DNA from: MH13 sp042140245
GTDB lineage: Bacteria > Pseudomonadota > Alphaproteobacteria > Rhizobiales > MH13
Assembly (NCBI RefSeq): GCF_042140245.1
Contig: NZ_CP159483.1
Span: 1,488,001-1,552,000 of the forward strand
DNA length: 64,000 nucleotides
Direction: 5' to 3'
Shown here: in pieces, positions 1-8,271 of the stretch
How the letters are laid out: every line of letters starts with the position of its first letter
How positions within the stretch are numbered: position 1 is the first letter of the stretch
Position numbers and translations under genes: made by a program
The notes under the pieces: generated by a model
Seen by the model: the letters and a program-made list of their open reading frames with translations, nothing else
What the model was told of the DNA's origin: nothing
Database searches by the model: none

Positions 1-96
1 AAGGATTGCATCGATATTGCGCGCTGCCGCCGGTGCAAAAAGGCGACCGTCATCGACCTCGCCACGTTCAGCAAAAGAGTGCCTAGGTTCGTTCAT
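1..96 (-). CDS. DUF938 SAM-dependent methyltransferase-like protein, 5' fragment
   Basis: Only the first 32 codons lie in the window; the gene runs off the left edge. Read on the minus strand from the ATG at 94-96, the peptide contains DGRLFAPAAARN, the characteristic N-terminal segment of the DUF938 (PF06080) class I methyltransferase-like family, where an A-P-A-A-x-R-N stretch precedes the SAM-binding fold. A weak purine-rich ribosome site (GAGAA) precedes the ATG. The family fold is known but its substrate is not. The gene is divergent from the mesaconyl-CoA hydratase gene, with about 107 bases between the two starts, so the two probably share a promoter region. The call rests on one motif, so it is moderate. 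Confidence 0.55.
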   Translation of the reverse strand, partial: MNEPRHSFAERGEVDDGRLFAPAAARNIDAIL

Positions 97-203
97 CGTT
101 TCTCGGCCATTTGGGTCGCCACCCTAAAGTCGCTCTTGCCGCAGTGCAGCATGGCAGTTCACATCAACCCAACTGATGGCACAGCTTGGGAGTTGGCAGA
201 AGC

Positions 204-1256
204 ATGTCGAAGACGAATGCGGGCAATTTCTTTGAGGATTTCTCCGTTGGGCGGATGCTCCACCATGCCACGCCCTTAACATTGACCACTGGCGATGCCA
301 GCCTTTACCGCGCGCTTTACGGCACCCGCTATGCGGTGCAATCGGCAGACAGTTTTGCGCAGCGTATTGGCTACCCTCAGGCACCGCTGGACGATCTGCT
401 GGTGTTCCATGCCGTCTTCGGCAAAACCGTTCCGGATATCTCTCTCAACGCTGTTGCCAATCTCGGCTATGCCGAGGGAGTGTTTCATGCGGCCGTTTAT
501 CCCGGTGACACGCTGACCTCGGTGAGCGAAGTAATCGGCGTCAAAGAGAACTCCAACGGCAAGACCGGCACGGTCTATGTGCGCACCACAGGCAGCAATC
601 AGCGCGGCGAAACGATGCTTTCCTATGTGCGCTGGGTGATGGTGCGGAAACGCGATGCAGCCAACGCCGCGCCTGAGCCACAGGTGCCGGACCTTGCAAG
701 CGCCGTCGATGCGTCTGCTCTCGGCAAGGCTGTGCCTGCGTTGGATATCGCTAAGTGGGATGCGTCTCTGTCAGGTTCTGACTTCTTCTGGGATGACTAC
801 GAGGTTGGCGAGAAGATCGACCATGTGGACGGCATGACGGTGGAAGAGAGCGATCACATGCTCGCCACCCGGCTCTACCAGAACACCGCCAAAGTGCATT
901 TCAACCAACATACCGAAGGGCAAGGCCGCTTTGGGCGACGGCTCATCTATGGCGGGCACGTGATTTCGCTCGCGCGGGCACTTGCCTTCAATGGCTGTGG
1001 TAACGCGTTTCATCTGGCGGCCATCAATGGCGGTCGGCATGTCGCGCCGCTGTTTGCGGGCGACACGGTCTATGCCTGGAGCGAAGTTTTAGATCAGGCC
1101 GAGATTGCAGGGCGCACGGACGTCGGCGCGACACGTATGCGGCTGGTCGCCACCAAAGATCTCCCTTGCGCTGATTTTCCCTACAAGAGCGATGATGGCT
1201 ATGCCGACGGCGTGATCTTGGATTTTGATGCTTGGTTCGTGCTGCCGAGGCGATGA
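204..1256 (+). CDS. mch: Mesaconyl-CoA hydratase (beta-methylmalyl-CoA dehydratase)
   Basis: A 350-residue double hot-dog protein of the MaoC dehydratase superfamily, close to the usual length of about 343. The N-terminal part (SMSKTNAGNFFEDF, then HATPLTLTTGDASLYRAL) and the second domain (FNQHTEGQGRFGRRLIYGGHV, trimmed here to its core) resemble Mch enzymes, which interconvert mesaconyl-C1-CoA and beta-methylmalyl-CoA in the ethylmalonyl-CoA pathway for C2 assimilation. The ATG at 204 is preferred over an in-frame TTG at 186 because it has a GGAG upstream and gives the family-like N-terminus. The partner enzymes of the pathway (Ccr, Ecm, Mcl1) are not in the window. The gene converges on ispG, and the gap holds two inverted copies of a palindromic repeat that may end both transcripts. 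Confidence is high for the MaoC fold and good for the specific reaction. Confidence 0.82.
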   Translation: MSKTNAGNFFEDFSVGRMLHHATPLTLTTGDASLYRALYGTRYAVQSADSFAQRIGYPQAPLDDLLVFHAVFGKTVPDISLNAVANLGYAEGVFHAAVYPGDTLTSVSEVIGVKENSNGKTGTVYVRTTGSNQRGETMLSYVRWVMVRKRDAANAAPEPQVPDLASAVDASALGKAVPALDIAKWDASLSGSDFFWDDYEVGEKIDHVDGMTVEESDHMLATRLYQNTAKVHFNQHTEGQGRFGRRLIYGGHVISLARALAFNGCGNAFHLAAINGGRHVAPLFAGDTVYAWSEVLDQAEIAGRTDVGATRMRLVATKDLPCADFPYKSDDGYADGVILDFDAWFVLPRR

Positions 1257-1262
1257 GTTCTT

Positions 1263-1296
1263 CCCACCCTCAATCCCTCCCCATCAAGGGAGGGAG
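1263..1296 (+). repeat. Palindromic intergenic repeat, copy 1
   Basis: The stretch starts CCCACCCTCAATCCCTCCCC and ends AAGGGAGGGAG. It has the layout of the CCC-rich lead plus CCTCCC...GGGAGGG palindrome seen again, inverted, at 1319-1355. Elements of this shape are widespread in alphaproteobacterial intergenic regions. It lies just after the mch stop and could fold into a hairpin that ends transcription. Confidence 0.6.
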
Positions 1297-1313
1297 GTGC
1301 TATATCGCTGATC

Positions 1314-2621
1314 TTATTCCCCTCCCACTTGTGGGGAGGGGTTAGGGGTGGGGGAAGACTTTGTCCCAAATCGCTTTTCGATATAGTCCTCGACCAGGCC
1401 TTTGAAGTCGTCAGCGAGATTGGGGCCACGCAGGGTCATGGCTTTCTTGCCGTCGATGAACACCGGGGCGGCGGGTTGCTCTCCGGTGCCAGGCAGGGAG
1501 ATGCCGATGTCGGCATGTTTGCTTTCACCTGGTCCATTCACGATGCAGCCCATAACAGCAAAGGTGAGCTGCTCGACGCCTGGATAGCTCTCTTTCCAGC
1601 TTGGCATCTTTTCACGGATCATAGTCTGCACGTCCTGCGCCAATTCCTGGAACGTGGTGCTTGTCGTGCGTCCGCAGCCTGGGCAGGCGGCGACCACGGG
1701 GACGAATGAGCGGATGCCCATGGTTTGCAGAAGCTCTTGGGCAACCTGTACCTCTTTGGTGCGGTCGCCACCCGGTTCGGGTGTCAACGAAATGCGGATC
1801 GTGTCTCCGATCCCCTGCTGAAGTAAAATGCCCAAAGCTGCCGATGAAGCAACAATGCCTTTGGAGCCCATGCCCGCCTCGGTCAGACCGAGATGCAACG
1901 CGTAGTCCGAACGGGCGGCGAGCGCTGTATAACAGGCCACCAGATCCTGAACCTGGCTCACTTTGGCCGACAGGATGATCTTGTCGCGCCCCATGCCAAG
2001 CTTTTCAGCATAGTCGGCAGAAAGGAGCGCTGATTGCACCATCGCTTCATGAGTCACTTGTCGGGCGGTCAGCGGTGAGCCGTTGTCGGCGTTCTCATCC
2101 ATCAGCTTGGTGAGCAGCACCTGGTCCAGCGATCCCCAATTCACGCCAATCCGCACGGTTTTGTCGCGCTTCATCGCTTCTTCGATGATGGCACCGAACT
2201 GAACGTCTTTCTTCGCCTTGAAGCCAACATTGCCGGGATTGATCCGGTACTTCGCCAGTGCCTCAGCGCAAGCTGGATGATCTTGAAGCAGTTGGTGGCC
2301 GATATAGTGGAAGTCGCCGACCAGCGGGACGTTCACTCCCCACTTATCGAGCTTCTCCTTCACATGCGGAACGGCAGCGGCAGCCTCATCACGGTCCACC
2401 GTGATACGCACCAGTTCTGACCCAGCCTTGGCCAGCGCTGCGACCTGGATCGCGGTGGCGCGGATATCCGCGGTGTCGGTGTTGGTCATTGACTGGACGA
2501 CCACAGGTGCATCACCACCCACGACCACGCCGCCCACATTCACGGGAACCGACTTGCGGCGGGGCAGTATCGTTGAAAGATATCCGGTCAAACCGGGTTG
2601 TGGTGCGGGTCGATCAAGCAT
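1314..2621 (-). CDS. ispG: 4-hydroxy-3-methylbut-2-en-1-yl diphosphate synthase (IspG/GcpE)
   Basis: This cytosolic 4Fe-4S enzyme converts 2-C-methyl-D-erythritol 2,4-cyclodiphosphate to HMBPP in the MEP isoprenoid pathway. The 435-residue protein shows the N-terminal TIM-barrel signature (VVQSMTNTDTADIRAT), the substrate-site region (LVGDFHYIGH), and the C-terminal cluster ligands Cys313 and Cys316 (ACPGCGRT), Cys359 (MGCIVNGPGE) and Glu366. The ATG at 2621 gives a normal N-terminus. The C-terminus is unusual: after the natural end near IEKRFG it continues with about 15 residues encoded by the palindromic repeat at 1319-1355. The gene is divergent from the hydroquinone reductase-like gene at 2682, with a gap of only 60 bases. 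It probably forms a single-gene transcript. Confidence 0.96.
   Translation of the reverse strand: MLDRPAPQPGLTGYLSTILPRRKSVPVNVGGVVVGGDAPVVVQSMTNTDTADIRATAIQVAALAKAGSELVRITVDRDEAAAAVPHVKEKLDKWGVNVPLVGDFHYIGHQLLQDHPACAEALAKYRINPGNVGFKAKKDVQFGAIIEEAMKRDKTVRIGVNWGSLDQVLLTKLMDENADNGSPLTARQVTHEAMVQSALLSADYAEKLGMGRDKIILSAKVSQVQDLVACYTALAARSDYALHLGLTEAGMGSKGIVASSAALGILLQQGIGDTIRISLTPEPGGDRTKEVQVAQELLQTMGIRSFVPVVAACPGCGRTTSTTFQELAQDVQTMIREKMPSWKESYPGVEQLTFAVMGCIVNGPGESKHADIGISLPGTGEQPAAPVFIDGKKAMTLRGPNLADDFKGLVEDYIEKRFGTKSSPTPNPSPQVGGE
1319..1355 (-). repeat. Palindromic repeat, copy 2, read through by ispG
   Basis: The plus strand reads CCCCTCCCACTTGTGGGGAG followed by GGG, TTA and GGGGTGGGGG. The CCCCTCCC and GGGGAGGGG arms pair around a short loop. 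It is inverted relative to copy 1 (1263-1296). The last codons of ispG lie inside it, giving the encoded tail SPTPNPSPQVGGE, which is the translation this repeat commonly produces at gene ends in alphaproteobacteria. Confidence 0.65.
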
Positions 2622-2681
2622 GCTTTAGGTATAGGGCTGGTGCCGTGGCATCGCAACACAAAGACAAGGCGTTCTAAGCGT

Positions 2682-3602
2682 ATGGGTATGCTGATAGATG
2701 GCCGATGGCATGATGATGCCGATCGTTCGATGCAAGATGGAGCTTATAGGCGCGAGCTGAGTGCGCTGCCTTCTCGTCTGGATGCCGCTGTTGTTGAAGC
2801 GCTTAGAGAGACACCGGAGCATTTCGTGCTGGTTGTGTCCTTTAGTTGTCCCTGGTCGCACGCAGTGGTGCTTGCCTGGCAGTTGAAGGGATTTGCGAAA
2901 CGCATGCCCTTGCAGATTGCAGGCGGACCGCGCGTCCAAGGCTATGCGATCAAACCTGACGGGCCGCTGGCCAAGGCTGGGTATCGCCATGTCCATGGAC
3001 TCTACAGTGCGACAGACCCAACCTATACAGGGCGGGCAACGGTGCCGGCCCTTTGGGATGAGCGTGAGAAGGCCGTGCTTTCCAATTCGTCGGAAGACAT
3101 CCTGGTGGCCTTGGACAAAGTCGGCACCGGCCCCAGTCTTTTTCCCGATGAGCACGCTGACGATATGGCGGTTTTTCTGCCGCAGCTTTTCGATGGCTTG
3201 TCGAACGCTGTTTATCGCGCGGGCAAAGCCCAACGGCAGGACGAATATGAAGAGGCGACCCGATCTGTCTACGCTATGTTGCACACCTTGGAAGAGCGGC
3301 TGTCGAGCCAGACCTACCTGTTTGGCCAAGCGATCACTGCTGCCGATCTTCGATTGTTTGCCACGTTGGTGCGCTACGATACGGTCTACGCGACGCACTT
3401 CCGTTGCACGCGTTATCGGTTGACGGATTTCCTGGCTCTTTGGCGTTTCACGCGACGGATTTATCAGATGCCTGGTGTGGCCGAGACCGTAGACTTTGAT
3501 GAGATACGGCGCGGTTACTACCTCAATGATGGATCGCACAATCCGTTTGGATTGGTTGCAGATCAGCCCGAGATCGATTGGATGGATCACTCCGGCCTGT
3601 AG
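2682..3602 (+). CDS. Glutathionyl-hydroquinone reductase-like protein (Xi-class glutathione transferase)
   Basis: A 306-residue cytosolic GST-fold protein. The N-terminal thioredoxin domain has a CPW motif (Cys56 in SFSCPWSHA), which in the Xi class (YqjG, Ecm4, PcpF) is the catalytic cysteine that removes glutathione from glutathionyl-hydroquinones. The C-terminal helical domain contains the family-like segment ADLRLFATLVRYDTVY and ends with a motif of the DYY type (RRGYYLNDGSHNP). The ATG at 2682 is chosen because the upstream in-frame codons run back into the ispG promoter; the ATG at 2688 is also possible. The usual motif reads ACPWAHR, and here the Arg is Val (SCPWSHAVV), so exact activity is not certain. 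Confidence 0.75.
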   Translation: MGMLIDGRWHDDADRSMQDGAYRRELSALPSRLDAAVVEALRETPEHFVLVVSFSCPWSHAVVLAWQLKGFAKRMPLQIAGGPRVQGYAIKPDGPLAKAGYRHVHGLYSATDPTYTGRATVPALWDEREKAVLSNSSEDILVALDKVGTGPSLFPDEHADDMAVFLPQLFDGLSNAVYRAGKAQRQDEYEEATRSVYAMLHTLEERLSSQTYLFGQAITAADLRLFATLVRYDTVYATHFRCTRYRLTDFLALWRFTRRIYQMPGVAETVDFDEIRRGYYLNDGSHNPFGLVADQPEIDWMDHSGL

Positions 3603-3668
3603 CAACGAGTTTTTTGGCCCCGCACATTTTGGCCCCACACACGGCTTGAAGCCAAACCATCACGCGCC

Positions 3669-4361
3669 ATGTTGGCGCGCATGCCAAAGCTTTCCCACTC
3701 CGTTACTGCCACCCGTTTGCTCTGCGATGAGGAGGTGGAGACTGTCTATCGCGCGCTCGAAACGACGATGCCTGGGCGGACACACTCTGCCAAAAGCCCT
3801 AAGGGGCAGCCGGACGCCTTCAGGTCCTGCATCTCATGCATGCTGTCGGCACAAAGCCGCGATGCCAACACTGCTAAGGCGACACGGCAATTGTTCGCGC
3901 TCGCCAAAACACCGCAGGCCATACTGGCGCTGGACGATGACACCATCGTTTTGGCCATTAAACCGGCTGGGCTTTACAACATGAAGGCGCGCAATATCCG
4001 CAAGTTCTGCACCGCTTTGCTCGACGAGCATGACGGTGTGGTGCCATCGACCCGCGCCGGTCTTTTGAGCCTGCCAGGTATTGGGCGCAAATGCGCGGAT
4101 ATCGTGATGAGTTTCACGTTCGGCGAGGGTGTGATCGCCGTCGATACCCATGTTCATCGTGTCGCCAATCGCATTGGTTTGGCGCGTGGTAAGACCGAAG
4201 CGCAAACCGCACAAAGCCTTGAGGACCGTTCTCCGGATTGGGCAAAACGCGATGGACATTTCTGGCTGTTGCAGTTTGGCAAGCGGGTTTGCCAAGCGCG
4301 CACGCCCAAGTGCCATGCGTGTGTTGTGCGGGAAGTGTGCGCGTACCCGGCAAAGAGTTGA
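3669..4361 (+). CDS. nth: Endonuclease III (DNA glycosylase/AP lyase)
   Basis: A base-excision repair enzyme that removes oxidised pyrimidines and nicks the resulting abasic site. The 230-residue protein has the helix-hairpin-helix segment LPGIGRKCADIV with catalytic Lys141, the active-site Asp159 in VDTHVHRV, and a complete 4Fe-4S loop with Cys208, Cys215, Cys218 and Cys224 (spacing C-x6-C-x2-C-x5-C). The length fits the family (about 211 in E. coli, slightly more here at the N-terminus). The ATG at 3669 could be replaced by the ATG at 3681. It follows the GST-like gene with a 66-base gap on the same strand and may be transcribed on its own. Confidence 0.93.
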   Translation: MLARMPKLSHSVTATRLLCDEEVETVYRALETTMPGRTHSAKSPKGQPDAFRSCISCMLSAQSRDANTAKATRQLFALAKTPQAILALDDDTIVLAIKPAGLYNMKARNIRKFCTALLDEHDGVVPSTRAGLLSLPGIGRKCADIVMSFTFGEGVIAVDTHVHRVANRIGLARGKTEAQTAQSLEDRSPDWAKRDGHFWLLQFGKRVCQARTPKCHACVVREVCAYPAKS

Positions 4362-4476
4362 AAGCTTAACTCCGACCTTAAGCCGAGATGGCCAGCTGTT
4401 TCCAATGCTGCATTGCAAAATGGAGCAAGGCGCGTATGGTCCGCGACAAAGACACCCATAATTTTTGGAGGCCCCT

Positions 4477-5274
4477 ATGGCTTTGACCCTCGATCTTTCC
4501 GGCCATGTTGCCGTCGTCACCGGTTCTACCTCTGGCATCGGCCTTGGTATCGCAAGAAGCCTGGCTCAAGCGGGTGCGAAGGTGGCCCTGAACAGCCATT
4601 TGGGTCGAGAGGAAGACTATAAGATCGCCGCAGATCTTGCCGAGGAAACCGGCAGTGAGGTGATCTATGTCCAGGCGGATATGTCGAACGGCGAAGCTTG
4701 TGTGAAGCTGGTTGAAACTGCCGCTGAAAAGCTCGGTACCGTGGACATTCTCGTCAACAATGCGGGCATTCAATATGTCGCCCCGGTGGAAGATTTCCCG
4801 GTGTCGAAATGGGATGCGATCATGGCGATCAATCTTTCATCGGCTTTCCACACGATCCGTGCCGCCGTGCCGGGTATGAAGGAAAAGAAGTGGGGTCGGA
4901 TCATCAACATTGCTTCGGCGCACGGCCTTACTGCGTCACCTTACAAAAGCGCCTATGTCTCGGCCAAACATGGTTTGGTCGGCCTCACCAAAACCATCGC
5001 ACTGGAGCTGGCTGAATGCGGCGGCACCTGCAACGCCATCTGCCCCGGCTATGTGCTGACGCCTTTGGTGGAAGGGCAAATTCCCGATCAGATGAAGGCG
5101 CACAACATGTCACGTGAAGACGTGATCAAAAACGTGATGCTGGAACGGCAGCCGACCAAAGACTTTGTGACAGTGGAACAGATGGGTACGTTTGCGGTGT
5201 TCTTGGCCTCCGAAGCTGGCTCGCAAATCACCGGCGCTGCGCTCCCAGCCGATGGCGGCTGGACGGCTATGTAG
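4477..5274 (+). CDS. bdhA: D-3-hydroxybutyrate dehydrogenase
   Basis: A classical NAD-dependent short-chain dehydrogenase of 265 residues that oxidises 3-hydroxybutyrate to acetoacetate, the step that lets cells use stored polyhydroxybutyrate. The glycine-rich TGSTSGIG (15-22), NNAG (94-97), Ser147, Tyr160 and Lys164 (YVSAK) are all present, and the segments INIASAHGLTASPYKSAYV and NAICPGYVLTPLVE are diagnostic of the bdhA subfamily. The ATG at 4477 has a strong TTGGAGG site at the right distance, so it is preferred over an in-frame TTG at 4465. It is followed 23 bases later by a patatin-like lipase gene, an arrangement also known in rhizobia and consistent with one polyhydroxybutyrate-use operon. 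Confidence 0.92.
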   Translation: MALTLDLSGHVAVVTGSTSGIGLGIARSLAQAGAKVALNSHLGREEDYKIAADLAEETGSEVIYVQADMSNGEACVKLVETAAEKLGTVDILVNNAGIQYVAPVEDFPVSKWDAIMAINLSSAFHTIRAAVPGMKEKKWGRIINIASAHGLTASPYKSAYVSAKHGLVGLTKTIALELAECGGTCNAICPGYVLTPLVEGQIPDQMKAHNMSREDVIKNVMLERQPTKDFVTVEQMGTFAVFLASEAGSQITGAALPADGGWTAM

Positions 5275-5297
5275 AGTTAAAAAGGTAGGCCCAGATC

Positions 5298-6365
5298 GTG
5301 GCGCGAACCAACACCAAAAAGGTCAACCTTGCGCTGCAAGGCGGCGGTGCGCACGGGGCGTTCACCTGGGGCGTCCTTGATAAGCTACTCGAAGATGGGC
5401 GTCTTGGCTTTGAGGGTATTTCAGGAACCAGCGCTGGCGCGATGAACGCGGTGGCGCTGGCCGATGGTTGGTATGAACAAGGTGCTGACGGTGCGCGCGA
5501 GAAGCTAGAAACGTTCTGGCGGGCGATTTCCCGCAATGGATCGTTTTCCGTTACAGATCAGCAGCAGGAAGTGCTTGATCGGTTTTTGAGCTTTTGGATG
5601 TGGCCAATGGCCAATGGCGGCGGCGCGCAGGCCTTTGCCAAACTCTTTCCGATGGCGCCCTGGGCCAATCCGTTCACGTCTCAGTTGACCAGCCCTTACG
5701 AGGTGAACCCGCTCAACATCAATCCGTTGCGCGATGTGGTTGAGCGGCTGGTGGATTTTAATCGCGTGGCCAAGTGCAACGACTTCAAGCTCTTTATTGC
5801 GGCGACCAAGGTGCATTCGGGTAAGATACGGCTTTTCCGGCGGGGTGATGTGACGGCTGATGCGGTGCTGGCTTCTGCCTGCCTTCCTTATGCCTTCCAG
5901 GCTGTGGAGGTTGAGGGTGAACCCTATTGGGATGGGGGCTATACCGGTAATCCGGCGCTCTATCCCTTTTTCACCGAGACCGAGTGCGAGGATATTGTGC
6001 TCATCCAGATCAACCCGATTGAGCGCAACGAAACGCCGAAAACCAGCCAGGAAATTCTGGAACGGGTTTCTGAAATCACCTTCAATGCTTCTCTGCTACG
6101 CGAGTTTCGCGCCATAGACTTCGTCAATCGCTTGATCGATGATGGTAAGCTGGAGGGTGGCGAGTATCGCCGCAACCGCGTGCATCGCATCGATGCCAGT
6201 GACGAGTTGGCAGCGCTGGGCGCTGGATCGAAGTTCAACACCAGCTGGGCGTTCTTCACCCGCTTGCGCGATATCGGACGTGAGGCGGCAACGCAGTTCT
6301 TGGATTCTCATTACAGTGATATCGGCAAGCGCGGCACGCTCGATTTGCGCGACGCTTTCTCCTAA
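5298..6365 (+). CDS. Patatin-like phospholipase/acyl hydrolase
   Basis: A 355-residue serine hydrolase with the patatin Ser-Asp dyad. The oxyanion-hole motif GGGAHG is at 15-20, the nucleophile elbow GTSAG at 43-47 (Ser45), and the partner Asp lies in the DGG of YWDGGYTGN near residue 213. There is no signal peptide, so it acts inside the cell. The start is a GTG at 5298 with AAAGGTAGG upstream. It follows bdhA closely and precedes the YjbR gene by 9 bases, so the three are probably co-transcribed. The neighbour suggests a role in breaking down polyhydroxybutyrate or associated lipids, but that is inference; the family also includes phospholipases. Confidence 0.88.
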   Translation: MARTNTKKVNLALQGGGAHGAFTWGVLDKLLEDGRLGFEGISGTSAGAMNAVALADGWYEQGADGAREKLETFWRAISRNGSFSVTDQQQEVLDRFLSFWMWPMANGGGAQAFAKLFPMAPWANPFTSQLTSPYEVNPLNINPLRDVVERLVDFNRVAKCNDFKLFIAATKVHSGKIRLFRRGDVTADAVLASACLPYAFQAVEVEGEPYWDGGYTGNPALYPFFTETECEDIVLIQINPIERNETPKTSQEILERVSEITFNASLLREFRAIDFVNRLIDDGKLEGGEYRRNRVHRIDASDELAALGAGSKFNTSWAFFTRLRDIGREAATQFLDSHYSDIGKRGTLDLRDAFS

Positions 6366-6374
6366 GATCACCTC

Positions 6375-6788
6375 ATGATGGACCGCGCCGCCTTTGACGC
6401 CTTGTGCGAAAGCCTGCCGGCCACCTTCATGGTGGTGCAGTGGGGCAATTCCAATGTCTGGAAGGTTGGCAACGAGACCAAAAACAAGGTTTTTGCGATG
6501 TCGACTTTTTGGGTCGGCAAGGATGAGGATGCGGCTAAGGATGGTCAGCACGCCTTGGTGCTCAAAGTTGCGCCGATGAGCTTTGAGATGCTCACCCAGG
6601 AAGTGGGCATTATGCAGGCACCCTACATGGCCAAAGGGCAATGGATCCGCGTGGTGGAGGACAATCCGCTGAGCGATGAGGATCTTTCAGTCTATGTTCG
6701 CGAAGCTCATCGGATCATGGCGGGCGGGCTTACCAAAAAGCTTCAAGCTGAGCTTGGCTTGACCGATTGGGTTGCAGGGACGGCGTGA
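6375..6788 (+). CDS. MmcQ/YjbR family protein
   Basis: A 137-residue protein of the MmcQ/YjbR (DUF419) family, which has a CyaY-like, DNA-binding-type fold and no firm biochemical role. The opening MMDRAAFDALCESLPAT and the VQWGNSNVWKVGNKVF-type strand (here KVGNETKNKVFAM) are typical. It begins 9 bases after the lipase gene and its TGA overlaps the ATG of modA by one base (TGATG), so it may bridge the two transcripts by translational coupling. Nothing else in the sequence points to a function. Confidence 0.85.
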   Translation: MMDRAAFDALCESLPATFMVVQWGNSNVWKVGNETKNKVFAMSTFWVGKDEDAAKDGQHALVLKVAPMSFEMLTQEVGIMQAPYMAKGQWIRVVEDNPLSDEDLSVYVREAHRIMAGGLTKKLQAELGLTDWVAGTA

Positions 6789-7564
6789 TGCGCGCGGTTG
6801 CGGCCCTTGTTTTTCTTGCTGTGATGATGCTGCCATTAAGGGCCGAGCCGCTGACCATTTTTGCGGCGTCCAGCTTGAAAAACGCATTTGATGCGATTGG
6901 TGAGGCGTTCACGCAAGAAACTGGTGCCGAGGTGGTGTTTTCTTACGCTGGCACGTCCGTTCTTGCCCGCCAGATTGAACAAGGTGCGCCAGCAGACGTG
7001 TTCGTTTCCGCCCACCCAATCTGGATCAACTATCTGGATCAGCGTGGGTTGATCGACGCCGAGACGCGCGACACGTTTGCAGACAATCGATTGGTGCTTG
7101 TTGCACAATCATCCACGGTCTTTGATGCGCCACCTGATCTTTCCTCTGCTGATGATTTGCTCGCTATTTTGGGCGGGGATGGTCGCCTTGCTGTGGCGCT
7201 CGTGGATGCTGTGCCCGCTGGTATTTATGCGCGTGAGGCAATGGAAAACCTTGGTGTTTGGGACATTTTGCAGCCACGCTTGGCGCAGAGCGACAATGTG
7301 CGTTCAGCGCTCTTCTTGGTAGCGCGTGGCGAAGCGCCGCTCGGGATTGTTTATGCCAGTGATGCGCATGTCGATGAGGCGGTTTTTGCAGCGGCAACCT
7401 TCCCTTTAGATAGCCATTCCGCCATTCGGTACACCGCATCAAGGGTTGCGCAGTCCGACAATGCAACGGCTGATCGATTTTTGGCGTTCTTGATCAGCCA
7501 AGAGGCGCAGCAGATTTTGGCTGCGAATGGGTTTTCGCCACTCTCAACTGGTGAGGGTGGCTAG
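6788..7564 (+). CDS. modA: Molybdate ABC transporter, periplasmic binding protein
   Basis: The periplasmic molybdate-binding component of ModABC. The 258-residue precursor has a signal peptide (AALVFLAVMMLPLRAEP, cleavage near residue 20) and then the ModA opening LTIFAASSLKNAFD, where the ASS serine contacts the oxyanion. Other family marks are FSYAGTSVLARQIEQGAPAD (trimmed) and the closing domain with VDAVPAGIYARE. The ATG at 6788 overlaps the stop of the YjbR gene (TGATG); its own TAG overlaps the GTG start of modB (TAGTG), so translation is coupled throughout. No ModE-type regulator or clear Mo-riboswitch is visible upstream, because the operon start is embedded in the preceding gene. Confidence 0.93.
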   Translation: MRAVAALVFLAVMMLPLRAEPLTIFAASSLKNAFDAIGEAFTQETGAEVVFSYAGTSVLARQIEQGAPADVFVSAHPIWINYLDQRGLIDAETRDTFADNRLVLVAQSSTVFDAPPDLSSADDLLAILGGDGRLAVALVDAVPAGIYAREAMENLGVWDILQPRLAQSDNVRSALFLVARGEAPLGIVYASDAHVDEAVFAAATFPLDSHSAIRYTASRVAQSDNATADRFLAFLISQEAQQILAANGFSPLSTGEGG

Positions 7565-8271
7565 TGGGCATCACGCAGTGGCTTGGTCCCAACGAATGGC
7601 AGGCCGTCGCGCTTTCCTTGCAGGTGGCGTTCGTGGCGACATTGACCAGTCTGCCGCTGGGCCTCTTCATCGCCTATGCGCTCGCCCGTTGGCGGTTTTT
7701 TGGTCATGGCTTGCTCAATGCTGTGGTGCATTTGCCGCTGGTTCTTCCACCCGTGGTGACCGGCTATCTGCTGCTCATCGGGTTTGGTCGCCAAGGGCCG
7801 ATTGGTGCGTTTCTGGATGAGACATTCGGCATACGCTTCGCCTTTGAATGGACCGGTGCGGCGCTCGCCAGCGCCGTGATGGGGTTTCCTCTCATGGTGC
7901 GGGCGATCCGCTTGGCGTTTGAATCCATCGACCCGAAACTGGAAGAAGCCGCATCGACGCTCGGTGCTAGCCGTCTCATGGTTATGATGAGTGTGACGCT
8001 GCCGCTGGCGTTGCCTGGTATTATCGCGGGTATGGTGCTCGCCTTTGCCAAAGCGATGGGTGAGTTTGGTGCGACGATCACCTTTGTCTCCAACATTCCT
8101 GGGCGCACGCAGACCATCCCTTCAGCGATCTACGCCTTTCTTCAGGTGCCCGGCGGAGAAGAAAGCGCGTTTCGCCTGATTGTGGTTTCCATTGCCGTTT
8201 CGATTGCTGCAGTGCTGGTTGCTGAGCTTTTGGCGCGTCGGGCAAGCGCAGCGCGGGTGGACCGGTCATGA
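7564..8271 (+). CDS. modB: Molybdate ABC transporter, permease
   Basis: The inner-membrane permease of the molybdate importer: 235 residues with about five or six membrane helices and the MetI-type coupling loop EEAASTLGASRLMVMMSVTLP, which docks on ModC. The GTG start at 7564 overlaps the modA stop; there is no independent ribosome site. The gene ends by overlapping modC by four bases (ATGA). Sequence order and length match ModB of other proteobacteria. Confidence 0.93.
   Translation: MGITQWLGPNEWQAVALSLQVAFVATLTSLPLGLFIAYALARWRFFGHGLLNAVVHLPLVLPPVVTGYLLLIGFGRQGPIGAFLDETFGIRFAFEWTGAALASAVMGFPLMVRAIRLAFESIDPKLEEAASTLGASRLMVMMSVTLPLALPGIIAGMVLAFAKAMGEFGATITFVSNIPGRTQTIPSAIYAFLQVPGGEESAFRLIVVSIAVSIAAVLVAELLARRASAARVDRS

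Noticed and set aside
2625..3638. A 337-codon open frame on the minus strand opposite the hydroquinone-reductase-like gene
   Set aside because: No recognisable domain; it is the antisense shadow of a gene with strong family motifs.
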